Positions 1-11,551 are shown, counted from the first letter of the stretch. The stretch: DNA of 64,000 nt from Bifidobacterium angulatum DSM 20098 = JCM 7096 (GCF_001025155.1 NZ_AP012322.1:1798001-1862000), one strand, 5' to 3'. Notes: a model not told the origin generated them from the letters alone. Translations and numbers: made by a program.

Positions 1-21
1 GTCATTTCGTCACAGTTACCG
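1..21. other. TGAC-rich intergenic edge
   Basis: The first 21 bases hold short GTCA/GTCACAG blocks like those in the intergenic palindrome family seen elsewhere in the window. Only the edge is visible, so membership in that family is a guess. Confidence 0.25.
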
Positions 22-1536
22 TCATTTGGTCTTGCGCAACGCCTCTTTCAGGTCACGATTCTCAAAACGCTCGTGCAGCAGACAGTACCCGCCGAACACC
101 ACCAGCCAGACCACGCCGGCGATCGCAGAACCGCGCGTATCGGCCGAGAGGAACAGCGTGACGTACACGAGCACGAAGAATACGATCGCAATCCAATCCG
201 TCACCTTCCATGCCGGCATCAGGAAGCCGTCCGCAATGAAGTCGGCACTCTTGCAGTAGCCGCGATGCGCGAACATCGTGAGCACGTAGATGAAGATCAC
301 CACGGCGCTGGCGGCGGACGAGAACAGCACGAACGCGCTGGAAATGCTCGGAATCATATTGATGATCGGCGACAGCAGAATCATGCAGCCGGACACCACG
401 ATCGCCTTGGCCGGCACCTTGCGGTCGGAGACCTCGGCAAGACCGCGCATGGCCGGCGCATCGGAATCCTGCGCCAACTGGTACAGGTGTCGGCCTGCCG
501 AATACAGCAGCGAGTTGAGCGACGAGGCGGCGGCGGTGATCACCACGAAGAACACCAGCGCGGCGGCCCAGTCAAGACCCGCGTATTTGAACACCATGAT
601 GAACGGGGACGGGTAGGAGCCGTCGGAATTCGGCTTGAAGTTACGCCACGGCACGATCGCCATGATGGCGACCAGCGCACCCACATAGAAGATCAGAATA
701 CGCATGATGATCTCGTTGATGGCCTTGGGCAGCACCTTGCGCGGATTCTGCGTTTCGGAGACGGTCACGCCCACGAATTCGATAAGCAGGTAGGCGAAGA
801 ACACCATCTGGAAGCTCATGAAGAAGTTCATCCAACCGTTCGGCGCGATGGCGAATCCGTCGATCAGATTCTTCAATGAGACCGAGGCGCCGGGAATGGC
901 ACCGTCCACGCCGTCGATGCTGGTAGCCGGGTAGTGGAAGCCGACGATCAGCATGACCACTGCGGTGGCGATAAGGCCCACGATCAACGTGATCTTGATC
1001 ATGGAGAACCAGAATTCCGCCTCGCCGAACACTTTTACGGCGATGAGGTTGATGGCGGTCAACACCACCAGGAAGCATAGTTCGATCAGCCATTTCCAAC
1101 CGTGGAGCTCTATGCCGAACATGCGGAAGAACGTGACGAAATACGTACTGACCGCGGTGATTTCCGTCATGCCGGTCAGGATGAGCACGATCCAGTACGT
1201 CCAACCGGCGAACTTGCCCCACGCGCGGCCGAGATAGCGCCCGATGAAGTTGATGAAGGTATGCTGGCTGGGGTCGCGGTACATCATTTCGCCGATGGCG
1301 CGCATGAGCAGGAACATGATGAGCCCGACGCCGATGTATACGAAGATGATGCTGGGGCCGGTCAGGGCGATGGATTTGCCGGAACCGAGAAACAGACCGG
1401 TGCCGATAGTGCCGCCGATGGCGATGAACTGTACATGGCGGTTCGTCAGGCCACGAGACATTTCATTGCCCTCGTCGAGGTGTTCAAGGGATTTCAAATC
1501 GGCCGATGAGCCGTTATCGCTGTTCTGAGCTGTCAT
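22..1536 (-). CDS. APC-family amino acid permease
   Basis: A 504-residue polytopic membrane protein that probably imports an amino acid by proton symport. The N-terminus is cytoplasmic and acidic. The first helix carries the amino acid permease signature FIAIGGTIGTGLFLGSGK at about residues 37-54, and about 12 hydrophobic segments follow. The conserved EFVGVTVSET segment of the family lies near residue 254. Length fits the AAT/GABA-permease subfamily, which is usually 450-500 residues. The substrate cannot be decided; lysine, aromatic amino acids, asparagine and GABA are all possible. The gene is transcribed away from apbE. A TAAACT -10-like box lies 10 nt before the ATG, so the 5' leader would be very short. 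Confidence 0.9.
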   Translation of the reverse strand: MTAQNSDNGSSADLKSLEHLDEGNEMSRGLTNRHVQFIAIGGTIGTGLFLGSGKSIALTGPSIIFVYIGVGLIMFLLMRAIGEMMYRDPSQHTFINFIGRYLGRAWGKFAGWTYWIVLILTGMTEITAVSTYFVTFFRMFGIELHGWKWLIELCFLVVLTAINLIAVKVFGEAEFWFSMIKITLIVGLIATAVVMLIVGFHYPATSIDGVDGAIPGASVSLKNLIDGFAIAPNGWMNFFMSFQMVFFAYLLIEFVGVTVSETQNPRKVLPKAINEIIMRILIFYVGALVAIMAIVPWRNFKPNSDGSYPSPFIMVFKYAGLDWAAALVFFVVITAAASSLNSLLYSAGRHLYQLAQDSDAPAMRGLAEVSDRKVPAKAIVVSGCMILLSPIINMIPSISSAFVLFSSAASAVVIFIYVLTMFAHRGYCKSADFIADGFLMPAWKVTDWIAIVFFVLVYVTLFLSADTRGSAIAGVVWLVVFGGYCLLHERFENRDLKEALRKTK

Positions 1537-1634
1537 AATGGGGCTTAGTTTACTCGGCGGCTGGAAACGTTCACGTTACCGTTTACCCGCAGGCAAATCG
1601 CGGGTGCTGGATGCTCGGGTTGATTGGAGATGGG

Positions 1635-2726
1635 ATGGAACGCAGCAGAACGACCGACATGTGCACTCTGGCATTCCCTCAGGCATTAGGCACCGGCATC
1701 GTGGTGCAAGTCCAACTTCGAATGACCGATTCGGCAGAATCGGACAACCAGCATGCCAATCTCACCTCTCAGATGACCGATTCGGCAGAATCGGACATGC
1801 GGGAGGCTGTCGCGGCATTGCTGCGCACGTATGAGCACACGCTGTCGCGCTTTCGTGAGGATTCGCTGGTTGCGGCCATGCGCCGGGCCACCCATGGTGG
1901 TTCTTTTGATTTTCCGGATTGGGCGGGCGGTCTGTTCGACTTGTACGATGCGCTGCATGAGGCGAGCGATGGCGCGATCGACCCGTGCGTGGGCGAGGAT
2001 CTGACTCGTTTGGGGTATGGGCCGGCCTACACGTTTGCCGCGCAGCCCAACGCCCGGGCGTATGCGGGAGCGGTTCACGGGCGGGCCACGTGGCATGGCA
2101 GCGTGGAACGGCATGGGTGCACGCTGATCACCCGAGGGCCGGTTTCGTTGGATTTCGGCGCATGCGGCAAAGGGTATGCGGTGGATCTGATCGCCGCATT
2201 GCTGCATGATGGCGGCTGCAATGACGAGCGCAATACCGAGCGCAACGCCGATCACCATGCCGGCCCGAATGCCAATCGTGCCGCCGATCGAGCATTGGTG
2301 ATCGATGCGGGTGGCGATCTGCTGGTGCATCTAGGCCAGTCTCCCGATCAGCCGGTTCCGCTGCGCGTCGCGTTGGAGCACCCGTCCGACTCTACGCAGG
2401 CGGTGGGTGTGGCTGAGATTATGGACGGCGCGCTGTGCGCGAGCGCTCCGAGCCGCCGGCATTGGGGCGAGCAGTCCGGTATGCGTCTGCATCATCTGCT
2501 CAATGCGATCGACGGTATGCCGGCTGATAGTGTTGCCGCCGCATGGGCGTATGTGCCGCAACAGGCCGCTTTCCCTTGTGCTACGGCTGATGGGCTTGCC
2601 ACTGCGCTGTTCGTTACGCCGCCGGATCGCTTGCGCGCACGATTCCGTTTCGAGTGTGCGTTCATCGACGCGGATGGCATGCTGCATGCCTCGCGGAATT
2701 TTCCCGCCACTTTGTTTCTCGCGTAA
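1635..2726 (+). CDS. apbE: ApbE-family FAD:protein FMN transferase
   Basis: Transfers FMN from FAD onto a threonine or serine of target flavoproteins. Family motifs are visible in order: the LGTGIVVQV start strand, TLSRFREDSLV, DLYDALHEASDGAIDP, a degenerate LDFGACGKGYAVD block (usually a GG.GKGYAVD type), the LVIDAGGDLLVHL strand, and HHLLNAIDGMPAD, which stands where HIIDPRTG is usual. The chosen ATG has GGAGA six nt upstream; an in-frame ATG at 1611 has no clear ribosome site. Near the N-terminus the octapeptide MTDSAESD occurs twice 17 codons apart, encoded by an 18-bp palindrome. A Thr/Asp-rich insert (ERNTERNADHHAGPNANRAADR) is also unusual, so I list it as a low-complexity loop. No FMN-binding partner protein is in the window. 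Confidence 0.85.
   Translation: MERSRTTDMCTLAFPQALGTGIVVQVQLRMTDSAESDNQHANLTSQMTDSAESDMREAVAALLRTYEHTLSRFREDSLVAAMRRATHGGSFDFPDWAGGLFDLYDALHEASDGAIDPCVGEDLTRLGYGPAYTFAAQPNARAYAGAVHGRATWHGSVERHGCTLITRGPVSLDFGACGKGYAVDLIAALLHDGGCNDERNTERNADHHAGPNANRAADRALVIDAGGDLLVHLGQSPDQPVPLRVALEHPSDSTQAVGVAEIMDGALCASAPSRRHWGEQSGMRLHHLLNAIDGMPADSVAAAWAYVPQQAAFPCATADGLATALFVTPPDRLRARFRFECAFIDADGMLHASRNFPATLFLA
1722..1796 (+). repeat. in-frame palindromic direct repeat in apbE
   Basis: The 24-bp block at 1722-1745 recurs exactly at 1773-1796. Each copy contains CCGATTC-GGCA-GAATCGG, a 7-bp-arm palindrome. Spacing is 51 bp, which is 17 codons, so the frame is kept. Confidence 0.85.
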
Positions 2727-2795
2727 TCCGCACGTCGTCTCACGCGCAATGCGATGCGAGGAATCACGCCGTTCGCACAATCACTGGAACGGCGG

Positions 2796-2801
2796 TAGTC
2801 T
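2796..2801 (+). promoter_or_regulatory. -10-like box for leaderless upp
   Basis: TAGTCT ends 8 nt before the upp ATG. No Shine-Dalgarno sequence is present between. A start of transcription at or next to the ATG would give a leaderless mRNA. Inference from spacing only. Confidence 0.4.
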
Positions 2802-2809
2802 TGGTAACT

Positions 2810-3451
2810 ATGGAATTGCATGTTTTGAATCACCCGCTCGTCGAGCACAAACTGACTGTGCTGCGCGACAAGAACACCGCCTCCTCCACCTTCCGCGAGC
2901 TCGTCACCGAGCTCGTCATGCTTGAGGCTTACGAAGCCACGCGTGACATCGATGTGGTGGACAAGCCCATCGAAACCCCGGTCGCTCCCATGATCGGCAA
3001 GCACATCGCCTCCCCCGCCCCGATCATCGTGCCTGTGCTGCGCGCGGGCCTGGGCATGCTTGACGGCATGACCAAGATGATCCCCTCCGCCGAGGTCGGC
3101 TTCCTTGGTATGAAGCGCGACGAGGAGCACCCCACCCAGCAGATCACGTACGCGAACCGCCTGCCTGAGGATCTGACCGGCCGCCAGTGCTTCCTGATCG
3201 ACCCGATGCTTGCCACCGGTGGCACGCTGGTCGCCGCAACGCACTATCTGACCGAGCGTGGCGCCAAGGATGTGACCGCCGTGTGCATTCTGGGCGCTCC
3301 GGAAGGCCTGAAGTTCGTTGAGGAGAACCTCGATCCGTCCGTCAAGTTCAAGCTGGTGCTGTGCGCGGTCGACGAGAAGCTGAACGACAAGTGCTATATC
3401 GTTCCTGGTTTGGGCGATGCCGGCGACCGTCTGTACGGCGTAATCGACTGA
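2810..3451 (+). CDS. upp: uracil phosphoribosyltransferase
   Basis: Converts uracil and PRPP into UMP in pyrimidine salvage; cytosolic. At 213 residues it has the usual family length. The start MELHVLNHPLVEHKLT is typical of Upp, the PRPP-binding loop is DPMLATGGT near residue 131, and the C-terminal uracil-binding PGLGDAGDRLYG is intact. The reading frame is open far upstream into apbE's 3' end, but the family alignment fixes the start at 2810. The stop codon lies inside an 8-bp tandem repeat, and a strong hairpin follows about 70 nt later. Confidence 0.97.
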   Translation: MELHVLNHPLVEHKLTVLRDKNTASSTFRELVTELVMLEAYEATRDIDVVDKPIETPVAPMIGKHIASPAPIIVPVLRAGLGMLDGMTKMIPSAEVGFLGMKRDEEHPTQQITYANRLPEDLTGRQCFLIDPMLATGGTLVAATHYLTERGAKDVTAVCILGAPEGLKFVEENLDPSVKFKLVLCAVDEKLNDKCYIVPGLGDAGDRLYGVID

Positions 3452-3482
3452 TCGACTGATCGACTGACCAACTGACCGACTA
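3442..3482 (+). repeat. 8-bp tandem repeat over the upp stop
   Basis: ATCGACTG is repeated three times and then decays into ACCAACTG and ACCGACTA. The upp stop codon is formed inside the first unit junction. Slippage here would alter only the last residues and the 3' UTR. Confidence 0.8.
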
Positions 3483-3519
3483 GCTGCCGGTTGTGCGACC
3501 ATCGCACAACGACTGCCGC

Positions 3520-3557
3520 AAAGGGCCGTGCACCCGTAATACGTGCATGGCCCTTTA
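3520..3557 (+). terminator. hairpin terminator after upp
   Basis: 13-bp arms AAGGGCCGTGCAC (3521-3533) and GTGCATGGCCCTT (3543-3555), with one G-T pair, followed by a short T run. A smaller palindrome GTTGTGCGA/TCGCACAAC lies just upstream at about 3490-3510. Confidence 0.75.
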
Positions 3558-3729
3558 TGCTGCGCACACACAGTTGCGGTTGTTCCACAACTTGTTTCAC
3601 GGATTGTTCCGTAAGCGATTCCGCCAATCCCGTAACCGATTCCACGGGCCGTTCCGCAAGCCTGACCGCAAACCTGACCACAGCAGACCCCATACCCGAA
3701 TCCATACCGACCGCAATCGAAGGTGACCC

Positions 3730-4209
3730 ATGCAAATCGACATCATCTGCGTAGGCAAGGTGAAGGAACAGTACCTTCGCGACGCCATCGCCGAATATTC
3801 CAAACGACTCGGTCGCTACTGCAAGCTCAACATTCTTGAAGTGGCCGACGAGAAAACACCCGAACATGCCTCTGAAGGCGTGGAACGGCAGATCAAAGCC
3901 AAAGAGGGCGAGCGCATCGCCAAGCACATCAAGCCCGGCGCCTACGTGATCGCGCTGGCGATCGACGGCCAGCAGGTCACGTCCGAAGGGTTCGCGCGTA
4001 AGATCGACCAGCTGGGCATTCAGGGCGTGAGTCATATCCAGTTCGTGATCGGCGGGTCGATCGGCATGGACGACGCGATCCTGCGCCAGGCGAACTACAA
4101 GCTCAGCTTCTCCAAGATGACGTTCCCGCACCAGCTGATGCGCGTGATCCTGCTGGAGCAAGTGTATCGCGCGTATAAGATCAACGCGCACGAGCCGTAC
4201 CACAAGTAA
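3730..4209 (+). CDS. rlmH: 23S rRNA pseudouridine-1915 N3-methyltransferase
   Basis: SPOUT-fold enzyme that methylates pseudouridine 1915 in helix 69 of 23S rRNA on the assembled 70S ribosome. The 159-residue length equals that of typical RlmH. The start MQIDIICVGKVKEQYL, the SAM-binding knot segment FVIGGSIGMDDAI and the C-terminal LLEQVYRAYKINAHEPYHK block are diagnostic. A GAAGGTGA ribosome site precedes the ATG. A copy of the intergenic palindrome family starts 45 nt after the stop. Confidence 0.97.
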   Translation: MQIDIICVGKVKEQYLRDAIAEYSKRLGRYCKLNILEVADEKTPEHASEGVERQIKAKEGERIAKHIKPGAYVIALAIDGQQVTSEGFARKIDQLGIQGVSHIQFVIGGSIGMDDAILRQANYKLSFSKMTFPHQLMRVILLEQVYRAYKINAHEPYHK

Positions 4210-4253
4210 GGCGTCTGCCGTATCGCGTCACAGTGCGGATAACTGTGACTAAA

Positions 4254-4343
4254 TGACAACAACTGTGACCAGGGTGACACATTCTGTCACTCCAGTCACA
4301 GTTGTTGTCACGATTACCTCGTGTTGTTGTCACCCAGTCACAG
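4254..4343 (+). repeat. family I palindrome, copy A
   Basis: Long imperfect palindrome with TGACAACAACTGTGACC on the left and GTCACAGTTGTTGTCA on the right (core 4254-4310), then the conserved tail CACCTCGTGTTGTTGTCAC-like segment ending CCAGTCACAG. CTGTGAC units start at 4243 and 4263, a 20-bp period. It lies between the convergent genes rlmH and the GDPD gene. Confidence 0.85.
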
Positions 4344-4407
4344 TTATTTTCCTGTCGCGGCTGTCATCGCAACCGATACTGCGATCGGTATCGCAACCGC
4401 AACCGCA

Positions 4408-5481
4408 TCACTCGCCCTGCGGCACGAACGCTTCGAAGATAAAGCGCTCGAACCGTTCGCCGCACGCTTCGAGCTCCTCCTGGCTGCGCACGGTCCAGGC
4501 AACCGGCATCGCACCCATCGCACGGGTCAACCGCACCTGTGGCAGTGCGCCGCCATGCCAGTCATAGGCCACGAAATCCGGGCGGGACAGCCAGTCGAAC
4601 GCCAACGATCCGGCGGCATACCTGCGCACCTGATCCACCGGCGAACCGTTCCGCGCACCGCCCGAAGCCGGCCAGAATGCCAGCTGACCACGGCACACGT
4701 CCGGGTGGTTCTCCTTATACCAGTTCACGGCACCCGGGTGGAACGATTCGACCACGAACGGCCCGTCATACGCTTCGAGCAGCGCGTGGCCCTTCTCCAT
4801 CAGTTCCACGTCACGGTCATCCCATGTGGCGTTGTTTTCGAACTTGTATTCCACAATCAGCGGCACGCGCCCGGCGACCAGTTTCAGTACGTCCGAGAAC
4901 AGTGGCACATGCTGGTAGTAGCCTTCCGGCGCTTGTGACGGCGTGACCACCAGCGGAGGGTTCTCTTCGCCGCCCGGCAGCAGCGCGGCCCTGGCGTCAC
5001 CCGGTTCGGCGGTGGGGTACAGCGGGATGCGTGTCAGTTCGCTGTAGCTCAGATCCTTGATGTTGCGCGGATCGCCGGCCACACGCCCCAGATCTGCGTC
5101 GTGAACCACCACGACTTCGCCGTCACGGCTGAGCTGAATATCGAGTTCGATGCCATACCCGGCTTCGCAGGCGGCGGCGAATGCGGCCATCGAGTTTTCC
5201 GGCGCGATCGGCCCCGGCTTGGTTTCGCTGCCATACCCGGCTTTGACCGCCATACGGCGTGCCAATGCCACGTATTCGCCGCTCTGCTCGGCATAGTCGG
5301 CGGTCAGGCCGGAACCGGCGTCGTGCAGACCACGATGCGCATACCACACGTCCGGCACGGTGGGCACGTAATGCTTCTGCTTGTTTTTGAATCCTCGCGG
5401 CGCCACGGCCCATACTGCGGCACCAGCGGCACCGGCGAGCGCGGCACCGCCAATCAGCACGTTCCTGAAGACTTTCGACAT
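4408..5481 (-). CDS. glycerophosphodiester phosphodiesterase family protein
   Basis: A 357-residue GDPD-type TIM-barrel enzyme, probably hydrolysing glycerophosphodiesters outside the membrane. An N-terminal hydrophobic segment (residues about 7-27) serves as anchor or signal. Metal and catalytic residues are visible: HRG at 49-51, PENS at 94-97, ELD at 112-114 and the second catalytic histidine in VVVVHDADLG at 127. The ATG at 5481 has a strong AAAGGAG site; the frame stays open upstream but lacks such a site. The gene is 53 nt downstream of gluQRS and may share its transcript. Confidence 0.88.
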   Translation of the reverse strand: MSKVFRNVLIGGAALAGAAGAAVWAVAPRGFKNKQKHYVPTVPDVWYAHRGLHDAGSGLTADYAEQSGEYVALARRMAVKAGYGSETKPGPIAPENSMAAFAAACEAGYGIELDIQLSRDGEVVVVHDADLGRVAGDPRNIKDLSYSELTRIPLYPTAEPGDARAALLPGGEENPPLVVTPSQAPEGYYQHVPLFSDVLKLVAGRVPLIVEYKFENNATWDDRDVELMEKGHALLEAYDGPFVVESFHPGAVNWYKENHPDVCRGQLAFWPASGGARNGSPVDQVRRYAAGSLAFDWLSRPDFVAYDWHGGALPQVRLTRAMGAMPVAWTVRSQEELEACGERFERFIFEAFVPQGE

Positions 5482-5534
5482 TGAATGCTCCTTTCTACGA
5501 GCCTGAGCCGTTTGGTGAGTTCGGCTATGTGATT

Positions 5535-6680
5535 TCAGACTACCGCGTGTGCGAGCCAGTCGGGGCATTGTGGCGAGGCTGTGTCGAGTATGCGATCGGC
5601 GTGGTTGCGTTGGAGCGGTTCCCAGCTGAAATCGTTGAGCAGGCTGGCCGGCGTGCGGGGTTCCGGGGTGGCGGTGAGCCCGAGCAGGTAGGCGCAGTAG
5701 CCGGTGACTTGTTCGGCGGTGACGCCACGTTTGCGTAGGGCGCCCATGTCGAGGGAGCGTTCGCGTTTGGCCAAGCGGCGGCCTGCTGCGTTCTCTATGA
5801 GCGGAATGTGTGCGTATTCGGGGTGGGTCGGAGTGGCTGCAGTGGCTGAACTGACTGATACGGCCGATACGGCAGCAAGTCCATTGGCTGCGAATCCGTT
5901 GGCCAGCAGCGTGGTGCGAATCCATGATTGCAGCGCGGTGGAACGCAACAGATCGCGCCCGCGCACAATGGAGTCGACGCCCATGGCAAGATCATCCACG
6001 GTGACGACGAACTGGTAGGAGAACAGGCCGTCCGACCGGCGGATGATGGAATCGCCGATGCTGTGCGCCAGATCATAGGTCTGCATGCCGAATACGCGGT
6101 CGATAAAGGTGACGGTGTTGGCGGGGATGCCTGGGCTGGGCATGGCGAGACGCCATGAGTGGCGTTGGTGTTGGTCGACGCGGCGTGCGGATACCTGCGG
6201 TTCGTTTACTGCGAGCGCGTGGCAGGTGCCCGGGTAGATCTGGAATCCGTCGCCTTCCTGCGGGGCGGATGCGGCGCGGATGTCGGCGCGAGAACAGAAG
6301 CACGGGTACTGCCAGCCGGTTCCCGTTGTACCGGAAGGGGGTATAAGAGGGGTATTGAAGGGGGTGTGCGATGCGGTGCCGGAATCGGGCGAAGCGCCGG
6401 CAGCGGGCGCCCCGCACGGTATCAGTTTCATCGCCTGCTCATACAGGTCAAGACGCTGTGACTGGTACACCGGTTCGCCATCCCAGTCCATGCCGAGCCA
6501 TGTCAGATCGTCCATGATCCAACGGTCGGCATCCGGCAGTACGCGCGGCGTATCGATGTCTTCGATGCGCAGCACCATGCGCTGCCCGCGCGACCGTGCA
6601 TCCAGCCACGCGGCCAGCATGGCGACCATATTGCCAATATGCATACGCCCCGAGGGCGTGGGAGCGAAACGACCTGTCAT
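5535..6680 (-). CDS. gluQ: glutamyl-Q tRNA(Asp) synthetase
   Basis: GluQRS attaches glutamate to queuosine in the anticodon of tRNA-Asp and lacks the anticodon-binding half of GluRS. The 381-residue protein opens with [16 protein letters not shown], which holds the HIGH-type motif, and RIEDIDTPR follows. A zinc-site pattern CFCSR...GTC is present, and a [11 protein letters not shown] loop replaces KMSKS. Length is above the usual 300, owing to a Ser/Gly/Pro-rich insert after about residue 95 and an Ala/Ser/Thr-rich insert near residue 262. A TAGGCT box 8 nt before the ATG suggests a leaderless start. Confidence 0.9.
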   Translation of the reverse strand: MTGRFAPTPSGRMHIGNMVAMLAAWLDARSRGQRMVLRIEDIDTPRVLPDADRWIMDDLTWLGMDWDGEPVYQSQRLDLYEQAMKLIPCGAPAAGASPDSGTASHTPFNTPLIPPSGTTGTGWQYPCFCSRADIRAASAPQEGDGFQIYPGTCHALAVNEPQVSARRVDQHQRHSWRLAMPSPGIPANTVTFIDRVFGMQTYDLAHSIGDSIIRRSDGLFSYQFVVTVDDLAMGVDSIVRGRDLLRSTALQSWIRTTLLANGFAANGLAAVSAVSVSSATAATPTHPEYAHIPLIENAAGRRLAKRERSLDMGALRKRGVTAEQVTGYCAYLLGLTATPEPRTPASLLNDFSWEPLQRNHADRILDTASPQCPDWLAHAVV

Positions 6681-7078
6681 GGTTTCCGAGCCTACACGCC
6701 AATCTGCATCATGACGGCAGCCGGTCGGCAGATACAGCCGGCAAGTACAGCCGGCAATCCGACGCTACGCCGCAAACGCACCATCATGCGCAATCCCACT
6801 GCACGCATCACATACCCCCCTAATACCCCCTTCATTGCATATCGGACGGCGTACGTGGCAGTAACCGCCCGCAACCACATTGCGCTCCATTCGCGCTCAA
6901 CACAGTACCCCCCGTTTTACCCCTTCCCGGAACACCACCAAGTAATCTGTTGTTCGCAAACCGGCACGCGCAACCGGCACGCAAGCACCCGCGTAATGGC
7001 CAAGGAGGAGAGATGCGAAGCATGGCGATCGTCGACGACTCGCCGACACAGCGCGGCTGCGGCGAGCGGGCAATACCT
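6681..7078. other. intergenic stretch between gluQ and the clpB-side repeat
   Basis: No convincing gene. Short direct repeats occur (AGCCGGCA and CCGGCACGC blocks), as does a hairpin CTCGCCG...CGGCGAG near 7040-7074. An AAGGAGGAG sequence precedes an ATG at 7013, opening a 52-codon frame that runs into the palindrome; its coding status is doubtful. Confidence 0.5.
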
Positions 7079-7168
7079 GTGACTGGAGTGACAACAACAC
7101 GAGGTGATGGTGACAGCAACTGTGACTGGAGTGGCAGAATCCGTCACCCCAGTCACAGTTGTTGTCAC
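7079..7168 (-). repeat. family I palindrome, copy B (inverted)
   Basis: Same element as copy A in the opposite orientation: the tail with ACAACAACACGAGGTGAT comes first, then the palindromic core at about 7110-7167. It lies immediately after the clpB stop codon. Confidence 0.85.
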
Positions 7169-7182
7169 TGAGTCACAGTTCG

Positions 7183-9915
<2,733 letters not shown>

Positions 9916-9983
9916 TGCGGTAACCTCCAAGTCTCTTGGCCTTCCGTACGCCGGCTTCTTGAATGCCGCCGCACGGAAGGCTC

Positions 9984-10004
9984 ACGTGTCATGTTCTGAC
10001 ACGT
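9984..10004. promoter_or_regulatory. perfect inverted repeat in the clpB leader
   Basis: ACGTGTCA-TGTTC-TGACACGT: 8-bp arms and a 5-nt centre, 69 nt upstream of the clpB ATG. A second hairpin (CCTTCCGT...ACGGAAGG, about 9941-9980) lies between it and the start. It could be an operator or a leader structure. Confidence 0.5.
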
Positions 10005-10037
10005 TCAACAGAGCTATCGTCTATTCTATTCCCAAAA

Positions 10038-10058
10038 CTTGAGTGATATTGACTCAAC
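10038..10058. promoter_or_regulatory. HAIR operator (HspR site) upstream of clpB
   Basis: CTTGAGT-N7-ACTCAAC matches the HspR-associated inverted repeat CTTGAGT-N7-ACTCAAG with one mismatch. HspR represses dnaK and clpB in many actinobacteria. hspR is not in this window. Confidence 0.85.
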
Positions 10059-10144
10059 TTTCGTTTTGGCGTTTCGTCGTGCCGTCGCCACAGTGAAACC
10101 GCCACAGCGAAACCATCCACAGCACCCAATATCACCGCATAGAG

Positions 10145-10192
10145 CAAAAGCCGTGACCGAAGCGGCACAACACGCTTCGATCACGGCTCTTC
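10145..10192 (-). terminator. terminator of the FAH-family gene
   Basis: 16-bp arms AGCCGTGACCGAAGCG (10149-10164) and CGCTTCGATCACGGCT (10173-10188), one mismatch, followed on the minus strand by TTTT. It lies 16 nt past the stop. Confidence 0.85.
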
Positions 10193-10207
10193 ACAGCGTA
10201 TCGCCGT

Positions 10208-11032
10208 TCAGCGGGCTTTCAGCACCACATTGCGCAATGCGCCGATGCCTTCCACAATCACCATCGCCTCATCGCTCGGCTTCAGCGTGCCGGACGCGTT
10301 CGGCGTGCCGGTCATGATCACGTCGCCCGGCAGCAGTGTGGAGAACGACGAGATCGCGGCAATCTGCTCCGGAATGCTATGGATCAGGTTCGCGGTGGTA
10401 CCGCCTGCGGCACGCACGGTGCGACCATTGAGCTTGAACGAGATCTTCGCATTAGTCCAGTCGATGTCGTCGCGCGTCACCAGCCACGGGCCGAGCGGGC
10501 AGGAGGTGTCGAAGCCCTTGGCTCGCGTCCACGTGGGGTCGGTGCCCTGCACGTCGCGCAACGTCACGTCGTTCACGCAGGTGAAGCCGAGCACGTAGTC
10601 CATGGCGTCTTCCACGGAAACGTTCTTGGCCACGCGGCCCATCACCACGGCCAGTTCAGGCTCGTAGTTCATGTCGTTGGAGCAGGCGGGGATGATGATC
10701 GGGTCGTCCGGGCCGATCACCGACGTGGACGGCTTGGTGAAGATGATCATGTCTTCGGGCGCGTGCTTGATGTCGGAATGGCCGGCCTCGTGCATGAATT
10801 CGGCGTGAGCCTCATAGTTTTTGGCAAGGCCGTAGATCTTGGATGGGATGACCGGGGACAGCAGGCGGACGCCTTCGGATTCGATTTTGAACCGTTCACC
10901 GGTCGGGGTGACTTGATTGCCCAGGATCGGGTGGCCGTTGAGCACTACCAGGTAGTCTTCGCCATCCTTGTCGTCCTTCTGTACGAAAGCGTATCCGGGC
11001 GTATTATTCCGGGAAAAACGTGCGATTCTCAT
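10208..11032 (-). CDS. fumarylacetoacetate hydrolase family protein
   Basis: A 274-residue FAH-superfamily enzyme. Such proteins cleave carbon-carbon bonds in acylpyruvates or act as decarboxylases or isomerases; the substrate here is unknown. The metal-binding glutamates stand in NYEPELAVVMGR, and the family blocks KIYGLAKNYEAHA, GFTCVNDVTLRDVQ, GFDTSCPLGPW and LLPGDVIMTGTP follow in order. The start MRIARFS is preceded by a TAGACT box 7 nt upstream and no ribosome site, so a leaderless mRNA is likely. Upstream in-frame starts would precede that box. Confidence 0.9.
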   Translation of the reverse strand: MRIARFSRNNTPGYAFVQKDDKDGEDYLVVLNGHPILGNQVTPTGERFKIESEGVRLLSPVIPSKIYGLAKNYEAHAEFMHEAGHSDIKHAPEDMIIFTKPSTSVIGPDDPIIIPACSNDMNYEPELAVVMGRVAKNVSVEDAMDYVLGFTCVNDVTLRDVQGTDPTWTRAKGFDTSCPLGPWLVTRDDIDWTNAKISFKLNGRTVRAAGGTTANLIHSIPEQIAAISSFSTLLPGDVIMTGTPNASGTLKPSDEAMVIVEGIGALRNVVLKAR

Positions 11033-11039
11033 ACGCACT

Positions 11040-11045
11040 AGTCTA
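11040..11045 (-). promoter_or_regulatory. -10-like box for leaderless FAH-family gene
   Basis: TAGACT on the minus strand ends 7 nt before the ATG at 11032, with no purine-rich ribosome site between. Confidence 0.45.
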
Positions 11046-11155
11046 ACGCCATGCATGGCGGCAGAACCGCGGAATCTTGGCAAATCGTATATTCGCTTGC
11101 ATCGTATAGCGGTTGTATGGCGCTGACGCGCTGTGCGGCATTGGCGCAGGTCAGC

Positions 11156-11458
11156 CTAATAGCCGCGCACACGGAAACCGTTGTCGTCGCCGCGCAACGG
11201 CGTCTCGTCAACCGCGACCCGATGCACATCGCTCCATGCCGGCCCGAGCTTCAGCCGTGAGATCAGCATGGCCACGTCACTTCGCGCCCCTTGCGCCTCC
11301 AACTCCACATCACCGTTCATCAGGTTGCGCACCCAGCCAGCAAGGCCGAGCTTGCGCGCCTCGGTCACGGTGAAATATCGGTACCCGACGCCTTGCACCA
11401 TGCCGCTTACCGTAACGTGCACACGGACCGCAGCGTCATGCCCAGCGCCGTCGCTCAT
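11156..11458 (-). CDS. acyP: acylphosphatase
   Basis: Small cytosolic enzyme that hydrolyses the carboxyl-phosphate bond of acyl phosphates such as 1,3-bisphosphoglycerate. 100 residues, the usual size. The signature VSGMVQGVGYRYF carries the catalytic arginine (R27, with Y in place of the more usual F before it), and GWVRN carries the catalytic asparagine N45. A GGAGATGA ribosome site precedes the ATG. It lies 93 nt downstream of yggS on the same strand. Confidence 0.95.
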   Translation of the reverse strand: MSDGAGHDAAVRVHVTVSGMVQGVGYRYFTVTEARKLGLAGWVRNLMNGDVELEAQGARSDVAMLISRLKLGPAWSDVHRVAVDETPLRGDDNGFRVRGY

Positions 11459-11551
11459 GCTTCATCTCCTTGCCTGCACCGACTGCATTCGTCTTGCGTA
11501 TTGCGGTTTGCGATTTAAGACGGAAGGCGTGATATGCGCCACCGGCCAAGC

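Noticed and set aside
4254..4343. Family I palindromes as ordinary terminators
   Set aside because: They have no T run on either strand and occur after, before and between genes in both orientations.
7013..7171. 52-codon frame with AAGGAGGAG upstream
   Set aside because: The ribosome site is good, but the frame ends inside the family I palindrome and its product resembles nothing known; kept only as a note.
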